Shown: piece after piece, positions 1 through 7,391 of the stretch | Layout: each line of letters starts with the position of its first letter | Numbering within the stretch: position 1 is the first letter of the stretch | Source of the DNA: Hyphomicrobiales bacterium | GTDB lineage: Bacteria; Pseudomonadota; Alphaproteobacteria; Rhizobiales; Rhizobiaceae | Assembly: GCA_017305935.1 (NCBI GenBank) | Contig: JAFKJU010000032.1 | Location: forward strand, 1-64,000 | Reading direction: 5' to 3' | Length of the DNA: 64,000 nt | Made by a program: the position numbers and the translations under genes | Notes under the pieces: generated by a model | Seen by the model: only the letters and a program-made list of their open reading frames with translations | Told to the model about the DNA's origin: nothing | Databases searched by the model: none

Positions 1-1
1 G

Positions 2-598
2 AGCCCGGTCCTGCGGCTTGCGACGACCGTCCGCGAGGGCGGCCGGCTGGCGCTCGGCACCTACGGGACGAGCCTAGTCCTGCCTCGTGACAGGCTCGGG
101 CAGAAGATGGTTATGGGCGTCGATCAGGTCTTGTGCGGCACGAACAAGACCCGCCGCACCACAAACCAGAAGATCAGGCGCCTCCTCGGCCGTGGCGGCC
201 GCTTCGTCATCGGCGAGCGCGTCGTCGCCCTGAAGAACGACAAGGATCGCGGGCTTCTGAACGGGAGCTTGTGGGAAGTTCAAGAGATCGAGCTTTCCGA
301 CGAGAACGAAACCGAGATGGTCGTCAAGCCGCTCGACCCCGGGATGAGCGTCAACGCCGCATCGGTGAAAACCCACCATGCCTGGCTCGACGGCCGCGAA
401 AAGGAGCTGCCGTGGACCGTGCAGCGCGATTACCAGCCGTTCGATCACGCCTACGCCCTCTCTGTCCATAAGGCCCAGGGCTCGCAGTGGGACAGCGTTC
501 TCGTCCTCGATGAGAGCCGCGTGTTCCGCGAGGACGCATCGAAGTGGCTCTACACTGCCCTGACGCGCGCATCTGAACGCGTCGTCGTTGCGGTTTGA
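2..598 (+). CDS. RecD-like ATP-dependent DNA helicase, C-terminal part (5' end outside window)
   Basis: The reading frame is open from the first full codon of the window to a TGA at 596-598, so this is the last 198 residues of a longer gene. The visible part has the C-terminal helicase signature of the RecD/UvrD_C_2 type: the segment ALSVHKAQGSQWDSV (about nt 456-500) and YTALTRA (about nt 550-570), which are motifs V and VI of superfamily 1 helicases. The N-terminal Walker A and B motifs must lie upstream of the window. Proteins of this form are common in the early region of rhizobial phages, where they serve DNA replication or recombination. Being followed by an HNH-like gene, ssb and a serine recombinase supports a mobile-element origin. 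The family call is secure, the exact substrate is not. Confidence 0.85.
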   Translation, partial: SPVLRLATTVREGGRLALGTYGTSLVLPRDRLGQKMVMGVDQVLCGTNKTRRTTNQKIRRLLGRGGRFVIGERVVALKNDKDRGLLNGSLWEVQEIELSDENETEMVVKPLDPGMSVNAASVKTHHAWLDGREKELPWTVQRDYQPFDHAYALSVHKAQGSQWDSVLVLDESRVFREDASKWLYTALTRASERVVVAV

Positions 599-606
599 GG
601 TGCGCT

Positions 607-1110
607 ATGGGTAAAATTATCCACGGCCACTCGCGCTACAAACAAGGCCCGACACCAGAATACCGCGCCTATCACGCGATGAAAACGCGGTGCTTGAACG
701 ATAACGCGGCCAGGTTCGAAGGCTACGGCAGGCGCGGCATCGAAATTTGCCCGCGCTGGCTCGTGGGAGAAAACGGCAAGACAGGTTTCGAGTGTTTTCT
801 TGCCGACATGGGGTCGAAGCCGACGCCGAAGCACACGCTCGACAGAAAGAACAACGACGAAGGGTACCGTCCTAGTAATTGCCGATGGGCAACGCCCTTC
901 GAGCAGGCTCGCAATGCCAGATCGACACGATGGGTCAGCATTGACGGAACGCGCATGTCTTTCGCCGAAGCCGTCGAGCGCTTCGGCGCGGTGAGCTATC
1001 GGACGGCACGGATGCGGGTCCATCGCGGCATGGATGACGTCGCGGCGATCACGACGCCTCTCCTCCCAAGACACAATTTCCACGAAAGGAGCGCTTCGGA
1101 TGGCCGGTAG
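607..1110 (+). CDS. HNH/AP2-like phage protein
   Basis: 167-residue protein. I start it at ATG 607, six bases after a GAGG at 597-600; a TTG at 595 would only add four residues and overlaps the helicase stop. The central segment DRKNNDEGYRPSNCRWAT (about nt 841-894) is the pattern found in many phage HNH-endonuclease-like and AP2-type proteins, which carry Asp-Arg-x-Asn-Asn followed by NCRWAT. A full HNH catalytic triad is not obvious, so nuclease activity is uncertain. The C-terminal part (MSFAEAVERFGAVSYRTARMRVHRG) looks like a helix-turn-helix fold typical of such homing-type proteins. The stop overlaps the ssb start by 11 bases. It could be a homing endonuclease relative or simply a DNA-binding phage protein. 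Confidence 0.7.
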   Translation: MGKIIHGHSRYKQGPTPEYRAYHAMKTRCLNDNAARFEGYGRRGIEICPRWLVGENGKTGFECFLADMGSKPTPKHTLDRKNNDEGYRPSNCRWATPFEQARNARSTRWVSIDGTRMSFAEAVERFGAVSYRTARMRVHRGMDDVAAITTPLLPRHNFHERSASDGR

Positions 1111-1609
1111 CGTCAACAGAGTAATTTTGGTCGGCAACGTCGGGTCCGACCCTGAAACGCGCCGCTTCGATAACGGCAACGAAATGGCGGAGTTCTCTCT
1201 CGCGACCTCCGAAACCTGGCGCGACCGTAACTCGGGCGAGCGCCGCGAAAAAACGGAATGGCACAAGATCAAGGTGATGAATGACGCCTTGGTCAAGAAT
1301 GTCATCCGCCCTTTCGTCAAGAAGGGATCGAAGCTCTACGTCGAGGGCCAGATCGAAACCGAAAAGTGGAGAGATCGGGACGGAAACGACCGATACACCA
1401 CGAAGGTCGTCCTTAAGGGCTTCGGATCCTCGATCACACTCCTCAGCGGGAGGGAAGAGGGCGAGCGCCGCGACAGTCACCGTGAGGGAGGATCCTCGCG
1501 CGACGGGCACGGCTCGGGCTCCGCCGGCGCCCGGCCTGGCAACGGCGGGGGCGGCAGCTTCTCCCACGATATGGATGACGATATCCCCTTCGCTCCGGAG
1601 TGGCGCTGA
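1100..1609 (+). CDS. ssb: Single-stranded DNA-binding protein, phage-type SSB
   Basis: 169 residues. The N-terminal 110 residues are a standard SSB OB-fold starting MAGSVNRVILVGNVGSDPE, with the ETWRDRNSGERREKTEWHKI strand typical of alphaproteobacterial SSBs. A Gly/Ser/Arg-rich linker follows, and the acidic tip DDDIPF near the C-terminus is the segment SSBs use to recruit partner proteins; here it is followed by five extra residues. Start ATG 1100 is preceded by AAAGGA. The gene sits between an HNH-like gene and an HTH gene on the element, so it is probably the element's own SSB serving its replication rather than the chromosomal housekeeping copy. Confidence 0.92.
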   Translation: MAGSVNRVILVGNVGSDPETRRFDNGNEMAEFSLATSETWRDRNSGERREKTEWHKIKVMNDALVKNVIRPFVKKGSKLYVEGQIETEKWRDRDGNDRYTTKVVLKGFGSSITLLSGREEGERRDSHREGGSSRDGHGSGSAGARPGNGGGGSFSHDMDDDIPFAPEWR

Positions 1610-1872
1610 TGGACGCCGCCAGCCCTAAAGCGCGGCGTGTGCGTGACCGCACTATCCGAACCGCTTCCCCCATACTTCGCGCGGTCTTCATGGAAATGGA
1701 TGCCCGAGGCATGGCAGACCGCGAGATCGCGGAGAAGGTAAACAAGAACCCGAAGCGCATCAGCGAGTATCGCTGCGGCAAAGTTGAGCCCGGCGTCATG
1801 AGCGTCGAGCACATGGCAGGCGCGCTAGGCTTCCGGCTCGGTCTTATCCCTATCGAGGCTGAAGATGGCTGA
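1609..1872 (+). CDS. Small helix-turn-helix protein
   Basis: 87 residues, starting at ATG 1609, which overlaps the ssb stop in a TGATG arrangement and so suggests translational coupling. Residues about 35-60 (DREIAEKVNKNPKRISEYRCG) look like an XRE-type helix-turn-helix in which a helix is followed by a turn and a recognition helix ending in a conserved Tyr-Arg-x-Gly. The end (GALGFRLGLIPIE) resembles phage repressor-like or replication-regulator proteins. It could regulate the element's early genes, but no operator was recognised. An alternative GTG start at 1600 would add three residues. Confidence 0.65.
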   Translation: MDAASPKARRVRDRTIRTASPILRAVFMEMDARGMADREIAEKVNKNPKRISEYRCGKVEPGVMSVEHMAGALGFRLGLIPIEAEDG

Positions 1873-2128
1873 CAGCGCGCGCCTCGTCCTCGCCTGCCGC
1901 TGCGGTGCTGTGTTGGCGCAGCCGTGCCCGACCGTCGGTGACATACCGTCGGCTGCAGGCGCTGCCGCCGGCCAAGGTTGGGGATACGACGAGCGCGGCT
2001 TCGTCCAATGCCCGTCCTGTTTGGCCGCCGCAACGCCAGCGCCGAAGGTCGAGCTGCCGCCGCCGGCGCAAGGAAGCCTATTCCCACTGTCAGCAGAAGC
2101 CTCGCCTCAGCGGGCTCGAAAGCGCTGA
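1865..2128 (+). CDS. Small Cys-rich phage protein, possible zinc ribbon
   Basis: 87 residues, start ATG 1865 overlapping the preceding gene by eight bases. Cysteines lie at residues 11, 13, 21, 49 and 52 (CRCG near the start, CPSC in the middle), a layout compatible with a small zinc ribbon. The C-terminus is Pro/Ala/Arg-rich. I do not recognise the family. It is one of a string of short, overlapping genes on the element, and its job is unknown. The overlap and shared strand support it being real. Confidence 0.55.
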   Translation: MADSARLVLACRCGAVLAQPCPTVGDIPSAAGAAAGQGWGYDERGFVQCPSCLAAATPAPKVELPPPAQGSLFPLSAEASPQRARKR

Positions 2129-2188
2129 CCGCGAAAGCCGCCCGAACCCGGGCGCCTAAACCAGCAACGTCACAAATGGAGAACCGGC

Positions 2189-3811
2189 ATGTCGATTGCA
2201 ATGAATTCCGACCATGACCACAACGCAACTTTCGACCTATTCGGGGCGGCCGTCGCCCGTCGCTTCGCTTCTATTGATGAGAGCCGTCCGCTCTTCACAG
2301 TCGATGCCGGCGACCTCTATTCGCTCTACCTCGCCACCTTCCGCGAGGGCGAAGAGCGGCAGCACTACACTTGCTCTTGTTGCCGCCAGTTCATCCAGCG
2401 CTTCGGCAATCTTGCCGTGATCGAGGGTGACGGGAGTATCACGTCGGTCATGTGGGGCCAGGACGAAAACTTGCCGGAAATCTTTCGGTCGGCTTCCGCC
2501 GCGCTTGCCCGCGCAGTTGGGCGCGGACCGGTCTCGGGCGTCTTTGTCTCCAATGAACAGCGCTGGGGAACGCCAGTCACCGGCGGCGTCTACTCTTTCG
2601 ACGGGCCGAAGGAATGGCACCATTTTGCCGTGACGCCCCAGCCTTCCCGGCTGCACCGCGACCGCCTGCCGACACCGCATCAGGTCATGGCACAGAAGAA
2701 GCAGGATTTCGGAACGCTCTCCCACGGCCTCGCCGATTTCAGCCGGGAGACGGTCGCCGCAGCCGTCAACCTGCTCGAAGCCGAAGCGATGTATCGCGGC
2801 GAGAAAGTAATCGGCCCGGCGCGCTTCCTGCTCGATCTCCACGACAAGATCGCCACCTATAATGGCGAGCGCCGCCGCAATCTGATCTGGCGCGCGGTCG
2901 CAACCGCACCGGTCGGCTTCGCCACGCCGCGCAGCTCCATGGTCGGCACGCTGCTCGAAGACTTGGCAGAGGGGATGAGCGTCGAAGTGGTTCAGCGCCG
3001 GTTCGCCGACAAGATGCACCCGCTTCAGTACCAGCGCCCGCAGGCCGCACCCACGGCCGGCAACATCGTGCAAGCCGAGAGTATCGTCGCCAAGCTCGGG
3101 CTTGCCCCGGCGCTCCGCCGCCGGTTCGCCCGGCTCGAAGAGATCAAGGCAATCTGGAAACCCCAGCCGGCGCGCGACGAGCCGGCGGCCGGCGGCGTCT
3201 TCGGTCATTTGAAGGCCGGCCAGAATGCGCCGAGCGATCCGAACAAGGCTTCGGTCACGTCAATCACATGGGTGAAGTTCGAGGCGACAGTTCTCCCGAA
3301 GGCGAAATCTATCAAGGTTCTCGTCAAGGGGCTTATGAATTTCGCGGGCGTCGTGACCGCTGTCGATCCCGACGCCCCGCCGATCCTGCAATGGGACCGG
3401 GAGGGCGAGCGCAATCCCGTCTCTTGGTACGTCTGGAATGGCGGATCTTCGCCTATCTCGTGGCGGCTTCCCGACCAAGCATGGATCGAGGCAACCGGCA
3501 TCATGCTCAAACCCTCGATGTGGTCCGGCGAGGATCGCGCGAGCCATCAGGGCAAGGGTGCAGTCATCATCTTGGATGGCGCAAAGGAAACGCGGACAAA
3601 CGCCGGCTTAGCGCTCTTCCCCGAGTGCCTTCGTTCCGAACTTCATTCCATCCGCGCGACGATTGAGGCGTTTTCGAAGCGCGGGCAACTTGAGGGCGCG
3701 GACGAAGGGTCGGCAAACGGCTTGATGGTCGGCGACCGAGGGCTTGATGCCGTCGTCAATGTCGTGACCGACCTCGGCTCGGCCTCCTACAAAATCGACC
3801 GGTGGGATTGA
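2189..3811 (+). CDS. Conserved phage protein of unknown function, 540 residues
   Basis: Start ATG 2189 has a GGAG seven bases upstream. The N-terminal quarter contains a tight Cys cluster (CSCCRQFIQRFG, around residues 63-74). The middle (about 170-320) has a helical domain with the marked segments GEKVIGPARFLLDLHDKIA and FADKMHPLQYQRPQAAP. The C-terminal part is rich in Trp and beta-strand-like segments (WYVWNGGSSPISWRLPD). Proteins with this organisation occur in phages and prophages of actinobacteria and rhizobia, to my recollection always annotated as hypothetical. It is the largest unexplained gene of the element. No catalytic motif could be assigned, and I do not infer a function. Confidence 0.75.
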   Translation: MSIAMNSDHDHNATFDLFGAAVARRFASIDESRPLFTVDAGDLYSLYLATFREGEERQHYTCSCCRQFIQRFGNLAVIEGDGSITSVMWGQDENLPEIFRSASAALARAVGRGPVSGVFVSNEQRWGTPVTGGVYSFDGPKEWHHFAVTPQPSRLHRDRLPTPHQVMAQKKQDFGTLSHGLADFSRETVAAAVNLLEAEAMYRGEKVIGPARFLLDLHDKIATYNGERRRNLIWRAVATAPVGFATPRSSMVGTLLEDLAEGMSVEVVQRRFADKMHPLQYQRPQAAPTAGNIVQAESIVAKLGLAPALRRRFARLEEIKAIWKPQPARDEPAAGGVFGHLKAGQNAPSDPNKASVTSITWVKFEATVLPKAKSIKVLVKGLMNFAGVVTAVDPDAPPILQWDREGERNPVSWYVWNGGSSPISWRLPDQAWIEATGIMLKPSMWSGEDRASHQGKGAVIILDGAKETRTNAGLALFPECLRSELHSIRATIEAFSKRGQLEGADEGSANGLMVGDRGLDAVVNVVTDLGSASYKIDRWD

Positions 3812-3820
3812 TCGTTAGGA

Positions 3821-4093
3821 ATGGGTGACCGCCTTGCATGCTGTGCGCCGCATTGTCGGCGCACAAAGCGCCACGATCCCGACCTCATCTCGGTTGACGG
3901 CGCCAGCGTGGATTTCTGCGCTGAATGGATATGCGCCGACCACTGGCGCCGCGTGCCGCCGGCGACGCGACGCCTCTATTCGCTGGCAAAGCGCCGGCTC
4001 CGAAAATTCCAAGATTTGAAACACGGTCGGATCGCCTCGCGCCTATGGCGCCGGTGCGTCCGCGAGGCCATAGAAAGGGCCGCAGGGATATGA
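3821..4093 (+). CDS. Small Cys/His-rich phage protein
   Basis: 90 residues. Cysteines at positions 7, 8, 12, 33 and 38 with His41 (CCAPHC, then CAEWICADHWRRVP) suggest a zinc-binding fold; the block ending DHWRRVPPATRRLYSLAKRR is the recurring pattern of small phage zinc-binding proteins. The only start in this frame is ATG 3821, and the AGGA next to it is too close to be a good ribosome site, so initiation may depend on coupling to the upstream gene that ends at 3811. Function unknown. Confidence 0.6.
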   Translation: MGDRLACCAPHCRRTKRHDPDLISVDGASVDFCAEWICADHWRRVPPATRRLYSLAKRRLRKFQDLKHGRIASRLWRRCVREAIERAAGI

Positions 4094-4314
4094 CCGACGA
4101 AAAATTAAAGCAGGCCGTCGTTGATCTCGCCAATGAAATCGGAAGTGTTTGCGAAGGGAAACCCACGGTGACCGTATATTGCGCGCTTGCGATGATGCTC
4201 GGCGGGGCGGCTGCGCAGGCCGAGCGGCCCGACTTCGATGGAATGATCAGCCTGGTTAAAGAGCAGGCTTGGCGGACCTTTCGCCGCCGCCGGGAGGAGC
4301 AGCTCAATGGCTGA
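4090..4314 (+). CDS. Small phage hypothetical protein
   Basis: 74 residues from ATG 4090 (MTDEKLKQAVVDLANEIG...), four bases inside the preceding gene and with GCAGGG just upstream. A longer reading of the same frame starts at 3925, but that part is the shadow of the preceding gene. Mostly helical, acidic N-terminus, a hydrophobic middle (VYCALAMMLGGAAA) and a basic C-terminus (FRRRREEQ). I do not recognise a family. The end overlaps the ASCH-type gene by eight bases. Confidence 0.55.
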   Translation: MTDEKLKQAVVDLANEIGSVCEGKPTVTVYCALAMMLGGAAAQAERPDFDGMISLVKEQAWRTFRRRREEQLNG

Positions 4315-4975
4315 TCTCCCGATCCTCTTCAGCGCGCCGATGGTGCGCGCCGTCATCGCCGGCAACAAGAAGCAGACGCGGCGGATCGTCAAGCCGCAGC
4401 CTACTGCCTCGGGAACGGTTAAGCTCGGCGACGAGAACGTCGATGCGGCCGAATGGCAGATTAGGGAAGGCCGTTTCGTCAAGGTGAATGTTGGCGACCG
4501 CTTCTGGGTCCGCGAGACGCTGAAGGCCGACAAGATGGAAAACATCCTGACCGGCGAGCGCGATACAAACGCCACCGTGGCCTATTACGCTGCCGATGAT
4601 GCCGAGGTGTTGGAGAAGAACGGCTTCAACGTCGCATGGGGGTGGGGGCGCCCATTGGTCCCTAGCATCCATATGCCGAGAGTGGTGTCCCGGATCACGC
4701 TCATTGTCGAGGGCGTGAAGGTCGAGCGGCTGCAGGATATCAGCGAGGCCGATGCCATCGCGGAAGGTATCCAGCGCTGGAACAAGCTGATCCCGTATGG
4801 GGTCGAAGTTGGCGAGGATGCGGTCGCCGGCGGTAGGACGGCAGCGCAAGCCTACCGAACACTTTGGAACCACATCAACGGCCCTGAAGCGTGGGACGCA
4901 AACCCTTGGGTCGTCGCCTACACCTTCCGCCGGATCATGGGGAACATCGATCAGATCGGAGGCGACAATGGCTGA
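4307..4975 (+). CDS. ASCH-domain phage protein
   Basis: 222 residues beginning MADLPILFSAPMVRAVIAGNKKQTRR, the characteristic N-terminus of a phage family with the ASCH fold (PUA-like, RNA- or modified-base-binding). The later segments VNVGDRFWVRETL and the C-terminal NPWVVAYTFRRI are also typical: Gly-Asp-Arg-x-Trp-Val-Arg-Glu is the signature strand of the domain. In phages the role is unproven; ASCH proteins bind RNA or recognise modified nucleosides. It overlaps both neighbours by eight bases, consistent with one transcript running towards the recombinase. Confidence 0.8.
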   Translation: MADLPILFSAPMVRAVIAGNKKQTRRIVKPQPTASGTVKLGDENVDAAEWQIREGRFVKVNVGDRFWVRETLKADKMENILTGERDTNATVAYYAADDAEVLEKNGFNVAWGWGRPLVPSIHMPRVVSRITLIVEGVKVERLQDISEADAIAEGIQRWNKLIPYGVEVGEDAVAGGRTAAQAYRTLWNHINGPEAWDANPWVVAYTFRRIMGNIDQIGGDNG

Positions 4976-5261
4976 AGATTGGATCGACGGCCTTCCAGTC
5001 GTGCGTATGACGCCGTGCGAATTCGAGGCTCTGCCCGAATATAGCGCCAGCTATCCGACAGGAACGACGCCCGGCAAGCGCTGGCGGCGTGAAGACGGTG
5101 CCTTCGACCCGGGCTTTATCCGCAAGGGCGGCCGGCCAAGGTGGGTTATCGGGGAATATGATCCGAATTGCCCGCCCGGCGCAAAGCGCATTCGCATCAA
5201 TTGGTATCGGCCCGTTTTGCGGGTGAAGGCAGGGAGGATGATTGTCGAAAATGACAGTTGA
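4968..5261 (+). CDS. Small phage hypothetical protein
   Basis: 97 residues starting at ATG 4968, with GGAGG at 4958-4962 as ribosome site. Sequence features: an acidic N-terminus (MAEDWIDGLPVVRMTPCEFEALPEYSAS) and a C-terminal half rich in Arg/Trp/Pro (YDPNCPPGAKRIRINWYRPVLRV). No domain recognised. The upstream 57 codons of the same open frame are shadow sequence of the ASCH gene. Confidence 0.55.
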   Translation: MAEDWIDGLPVVRMTPCEFEALPEYSASYPTGTTPGKRWRREDGAFDPGFIRKGGRPRWVIGEYDPNCPPGAKRIRINWYRPVLRVKAGRMIVENDS

Positions 5262-5490
5262 TCTTTTCGGCCCTGTCCCGCGCAAACCGCCGACCATCCG
5301 CATGCGGGCGATCGACCACGGCCAGGCCCCCGGCATGATGCCCGGATGGAAAACGGCAAAGGGCGCACATTTCCGATGCTGGCGCTGCGGGCACGATGCC
5401 GGCTGGCTTTTCGACCTGACCGATACCGAGGTTCGGCGCGGGCTGCCCTGCCCGGTCTGCAATGAAATCCCGGGGGAGCGTAAAGCATAA
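5251..5490 (+). CDS. Small zinc-finger phage protein
   Basis: 79 residues from ATG 5251. Two CxxC pairs, C43-C46 (CWRC) and C67-C70 (CPVC), spaced by 20 residues, form a clear zinc-ribbon layout (residue counts from ATG 5251). A TTG at 5242 sits four bases after GGGAGG and could be the true start, adding three residues. Likely a nucleic-acid-binding accessory protein of the element; its role is not known. Confidence 0.6.
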   Translation: MTVDLFGPVPRKPPTIRMRAIDHGQAPGMMPGWKTAKGAHFRCWRCGHDAGWLFDLTDTEVRRGLPCPVCNEIPGERKA

Positions 5491-5822
5491 TGGCTGAAAT
5501 CGACCCTCGCCTACTGGACTTCGTGAGGGCATTGGCAAAAGCTGATGCCCGCCGCGAGCGCGCGCGTGGATTGATTGATTGTGAGGAAGCATGCAAATCA
5601 GACGAGCCGGCATCTATGCCCGCTTCTCGACCGACCTTCAAAACGATAGGTCCGTTGACGACCAAATCGCCCTCTGTCGAGACTTCGCCGCTCGAAACGG
5701 GCTCACCGTCGTCAAAGACTATTTCGACAAAGCGCGGTCGGGGGCGTCAGTCTTCGGCCGAGATGGCCTATTATCCCTCTTGGACGACGCCCGAGCAGGC
5801 CGCTTCCAAACTATCATCGTAG
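5490..5822 (+). CDS. Small phage ORF overlapping the recombinase start
   Basis: The start ATG at 5490 overlaps the previous stop (TAATG). The first 30 or so residues (MAEIDPRLLDFVRALAKADARRERARG) look like a genuine small helical phage protein of the type often found just before integrases. The remaining 77 codons run in the +1 frame across the recombinase start and give a low-complexity Ser/Thr/Pro-rich tail, as expected of an overprinted frame. Either the gene really ends at 5822 or the tail is an accident left after a shorter gene lost its stop. Function unknown. Confidence 0.4.
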   Translation: MAEIDPRLLDFVRALAKADARRERARGLIDCEEACKSDEPASMPASRPTFKTIGPLTTKSPSVETSPLETGSPSSKTISTKRGRGRQSSAEMAYYPSWTTPEQAASKLSS

Positions 5823-7213
5823 AGGCGCTCGATCGCCTCTCCCGCGACCAAGAGGACTTGGCCGGCATCCACAAGCGCCTGACATTCGCCGGCGTCGAGA
5901 TCATCGCAGTCCACGACGGCCGCGCTGACGCGATACAGGTCGGCATTCGCGGCCTCGTCTCGACGCTCTTCCTCGCCGACCTGAAGAACAAGATCAGGCG
6001 CGGTCAGGCGGGCGTTATCCGAGACGGCCGGCATGCCGGCGGCAAGGCCTACGGCTACAAGCCCACGCCGGGCCAGCCGGGCGTGTTGCGTATCGACGAC
6101 GAGGAAGCCGCTGTGGTTCGTCGGATCTTCGAAGAGATCGCCGCCGGCAAGCGTCCGCGCGAGGTGGCCTATGGTCTGAACGAAGATGGCATTGCCCCGC
6201 CGCGCGGGCGCGCGTGGGGCGCGAGCGCGATCTACGGCTCGTCGTCGCGTGGGTACGGCATCCTCCGCAATCCGATCTATCACGGCGTCCTCGTCTGGAA
6301 CCGCGTCACGATGGTGCGCGACCCGGAGACGGGCAAGCGCGTGAGCCGCATCAATCCAGAAAGCGAGCACAAGACGGCGGAGGCCCCTCACCTCGCGATC
6401 GTCAGCCGCGAGCTTGCAGAGAAGGCGATCGCCATCGCCTCCCGTGGCCCGTCGAAGGCGGCCGACGGGAAGGTTCAGATCAAGCGCCCGAAACGCATCC
6501 TCTCCGGCATGCTTCGTTGCTCGCATTGCGGTGGCGGCATGTCGATCCATGACCGCTACAAGAATGGCATCGGCATCCGCGTGAAATGCACGCGCCATAT
6601 CGAAAGCCGCTCCTGCACCAACGACAAAAAGTACCGGCTCGACAAGATCGAGGACGCTGTGATTTCCGGTCTACGGCAGCAGCTGTCGAACCCTGCCCTG
6701 CTGGTCGAATATGTGAAGGCCTTCCGCGAGGAGATGCGCGAAGACGCCGCGAAGCTTGAGCGCGATCGCTCAAAGATCGAGCGCCGCGTAGCCGATCTCT
6801 CCGGCCGGCTGGAACGGCTTATCCAAGGCATGGCGCGGGGCATCCTGCCGATCGAGGCGATCGAAGCACAATATAAGCCGATCGAGGAAGAGCGCGATCG
6901 GCTTAAAGCGAAGCTGGCGCAGCAGCCGGCGCCGGCTGTGATTGAATTGCACCCGCAGGCCGTCGCGCATTATCGAAAGTCAGTGCAGCACTTGGCGCAG
7001 CGCTTGAACGATCTTGATGACCGTGCGGACGCCGAAACAGTCGCCGCATTCCGTGAGCTTGTCGATCGGGTGATCGTCCATGACCGGCCGGGGAAAATGG
7101 TGGAAGTCGAAGTCGTCGGCCACCTGTCATCCCTACTGGGAAGGCCTGCCGAAATCTTGGGGGGGAGAGTGGTAGCGGGAGAGGGACTTGAACCCCCGAC
7201 ACGCGGATTATGA
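5591..7213 (+). CDS. Large serine recombinase (integrase) of the element
   Basis: 540 residues. Residues 1-150 are the resolvase catalytic domain with the nucleophile Ser13 in YARFSTD and the downstream DRLSRD motif. A recombinase domain follows (about 160-290), then a zinc ribbon with CSHC and a second Cys pair (about 310-343), then a long coiled coil (about 375-450) typical of the large serine integrase subfamily. It should integrate and excise the element. The last ten residues, GLEPPTRGL and neighbours, are encoded by the antisense strand of the tRNA-Met gene, and the stop TGA at 7211-7213 shares two bases with the anticodon position. Start ATG 5591 has GAGGAAGC upstream. Confidence 0.93.
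   Translation: MQIRRAGIYARFSTDLQNDRSVDDQIALCRDFAARNGLTVVKDYFDKARSGASVFGRDGLLSLLDDARAGRFQTIIVEALDRLSRDQEDLAGIHKRLTFAGVEIIAVHDGRADAIQVGIRGLVSTLFLADLKNKIRRGQAGVIRDGRHAGGKAYGYKPTPGQPGVLRIDDEEAAVVRRIFEEIAAGKRPREVAYGLNEDGIAPPRGRAWGASAIYGSSSRGYGILRNPIYHGVLVWNRVTMVRDPETGKRVSRINPESEHKTAEAPHLAIVSRELAEKAIAIASRGPSKAADGKVQIKRPKRILSGMLRCSHCGGGMSIHDRYKNGIGIRVKCTRHIESRSCTNDKKYRLDKIEDAVISGLRQQLSNPALLVEYVKAFREEMREDAAKLERDRSKIERRVADLSGRLERLIQGMARGILPIEAIEAQYKPIEEERDRLKAKLAQQPAPAVIELHPQAVAHYRKSVQHLAQRLNDLDDRADAETVAAFRELVDRVIVHDRPGKMVEVEVVGHLSSLLGRPAEILGGRVVAGEGLEPPTRGL
7170..7213. other. Probable attachment-site junction (attR/attL) in the tRNA-Met 3' half
   Basis: The element's integrase gene ends inside the 3' half of the tRNA-Met gene. 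The tRNA 5' half lies on the chromosomal side (7214-7246), and the 3' half with the encoded CCA lies on the element side. The simplest reading is that the element carries a copy of the tRNA 3' end that restores the gene on integration. The exact crossover bases cannot be set without the other junction, which is left of the window. Confidence 0.6.
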
Positions 7214-7246
7214 TTCCGCTGCTCTAACCACCTGAGCTACCCCGCC
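7170..7246 (-). tRNA. tRNA-Met (anticodon CAT)
   Basis: 77 bases on the minus strand fold as a complete cloverleaf. The acceptor strand at 7240-7246 pairs with the 3' strand through G-C pairs and two G-U pairs. The D-arm has GCTC/GAGC, the anticodon stem has GCGGA/TCCGC around a seven-base loop with CAT, and the T-arm carries TTCAAGT. Discriminator A and an encoded CCA end at 7170. The body, with no initiator-type C1-A72 mismatch, suggests elongator methionine. It overlaps the recombinase C-terminus on the opposite strand. Confidence 0.95.
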
Positions 7247-7391
7247 AACCTGTCGCTGCGAAGCCGTTGAAGGCGTCGCCGTGGTGCGATGAGCGGCTTA
7301 TAAGGCGGCTTTCACATTGGTGTCAAGCATGGTTTTCCAGAAAAAATCATGGTTTTTTCCGGGCCTTGGGAACAGGCCCGGAGGAACGGTC

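Noticed and set aside
3825-4019. Alternative frame GTG 3825 to 4019
   Set aside because: Its sequence has no family features, while the overlapping frame at 3821 has the Cys/His pattern of phage proteins.
7359-7381. Terminator of mnmA
   Set aside because: The hairpin CCGGGCCT...AGGCCCGG is real, but on the minus strand it is followed by A residues, not T, so it is not a standard terminator.
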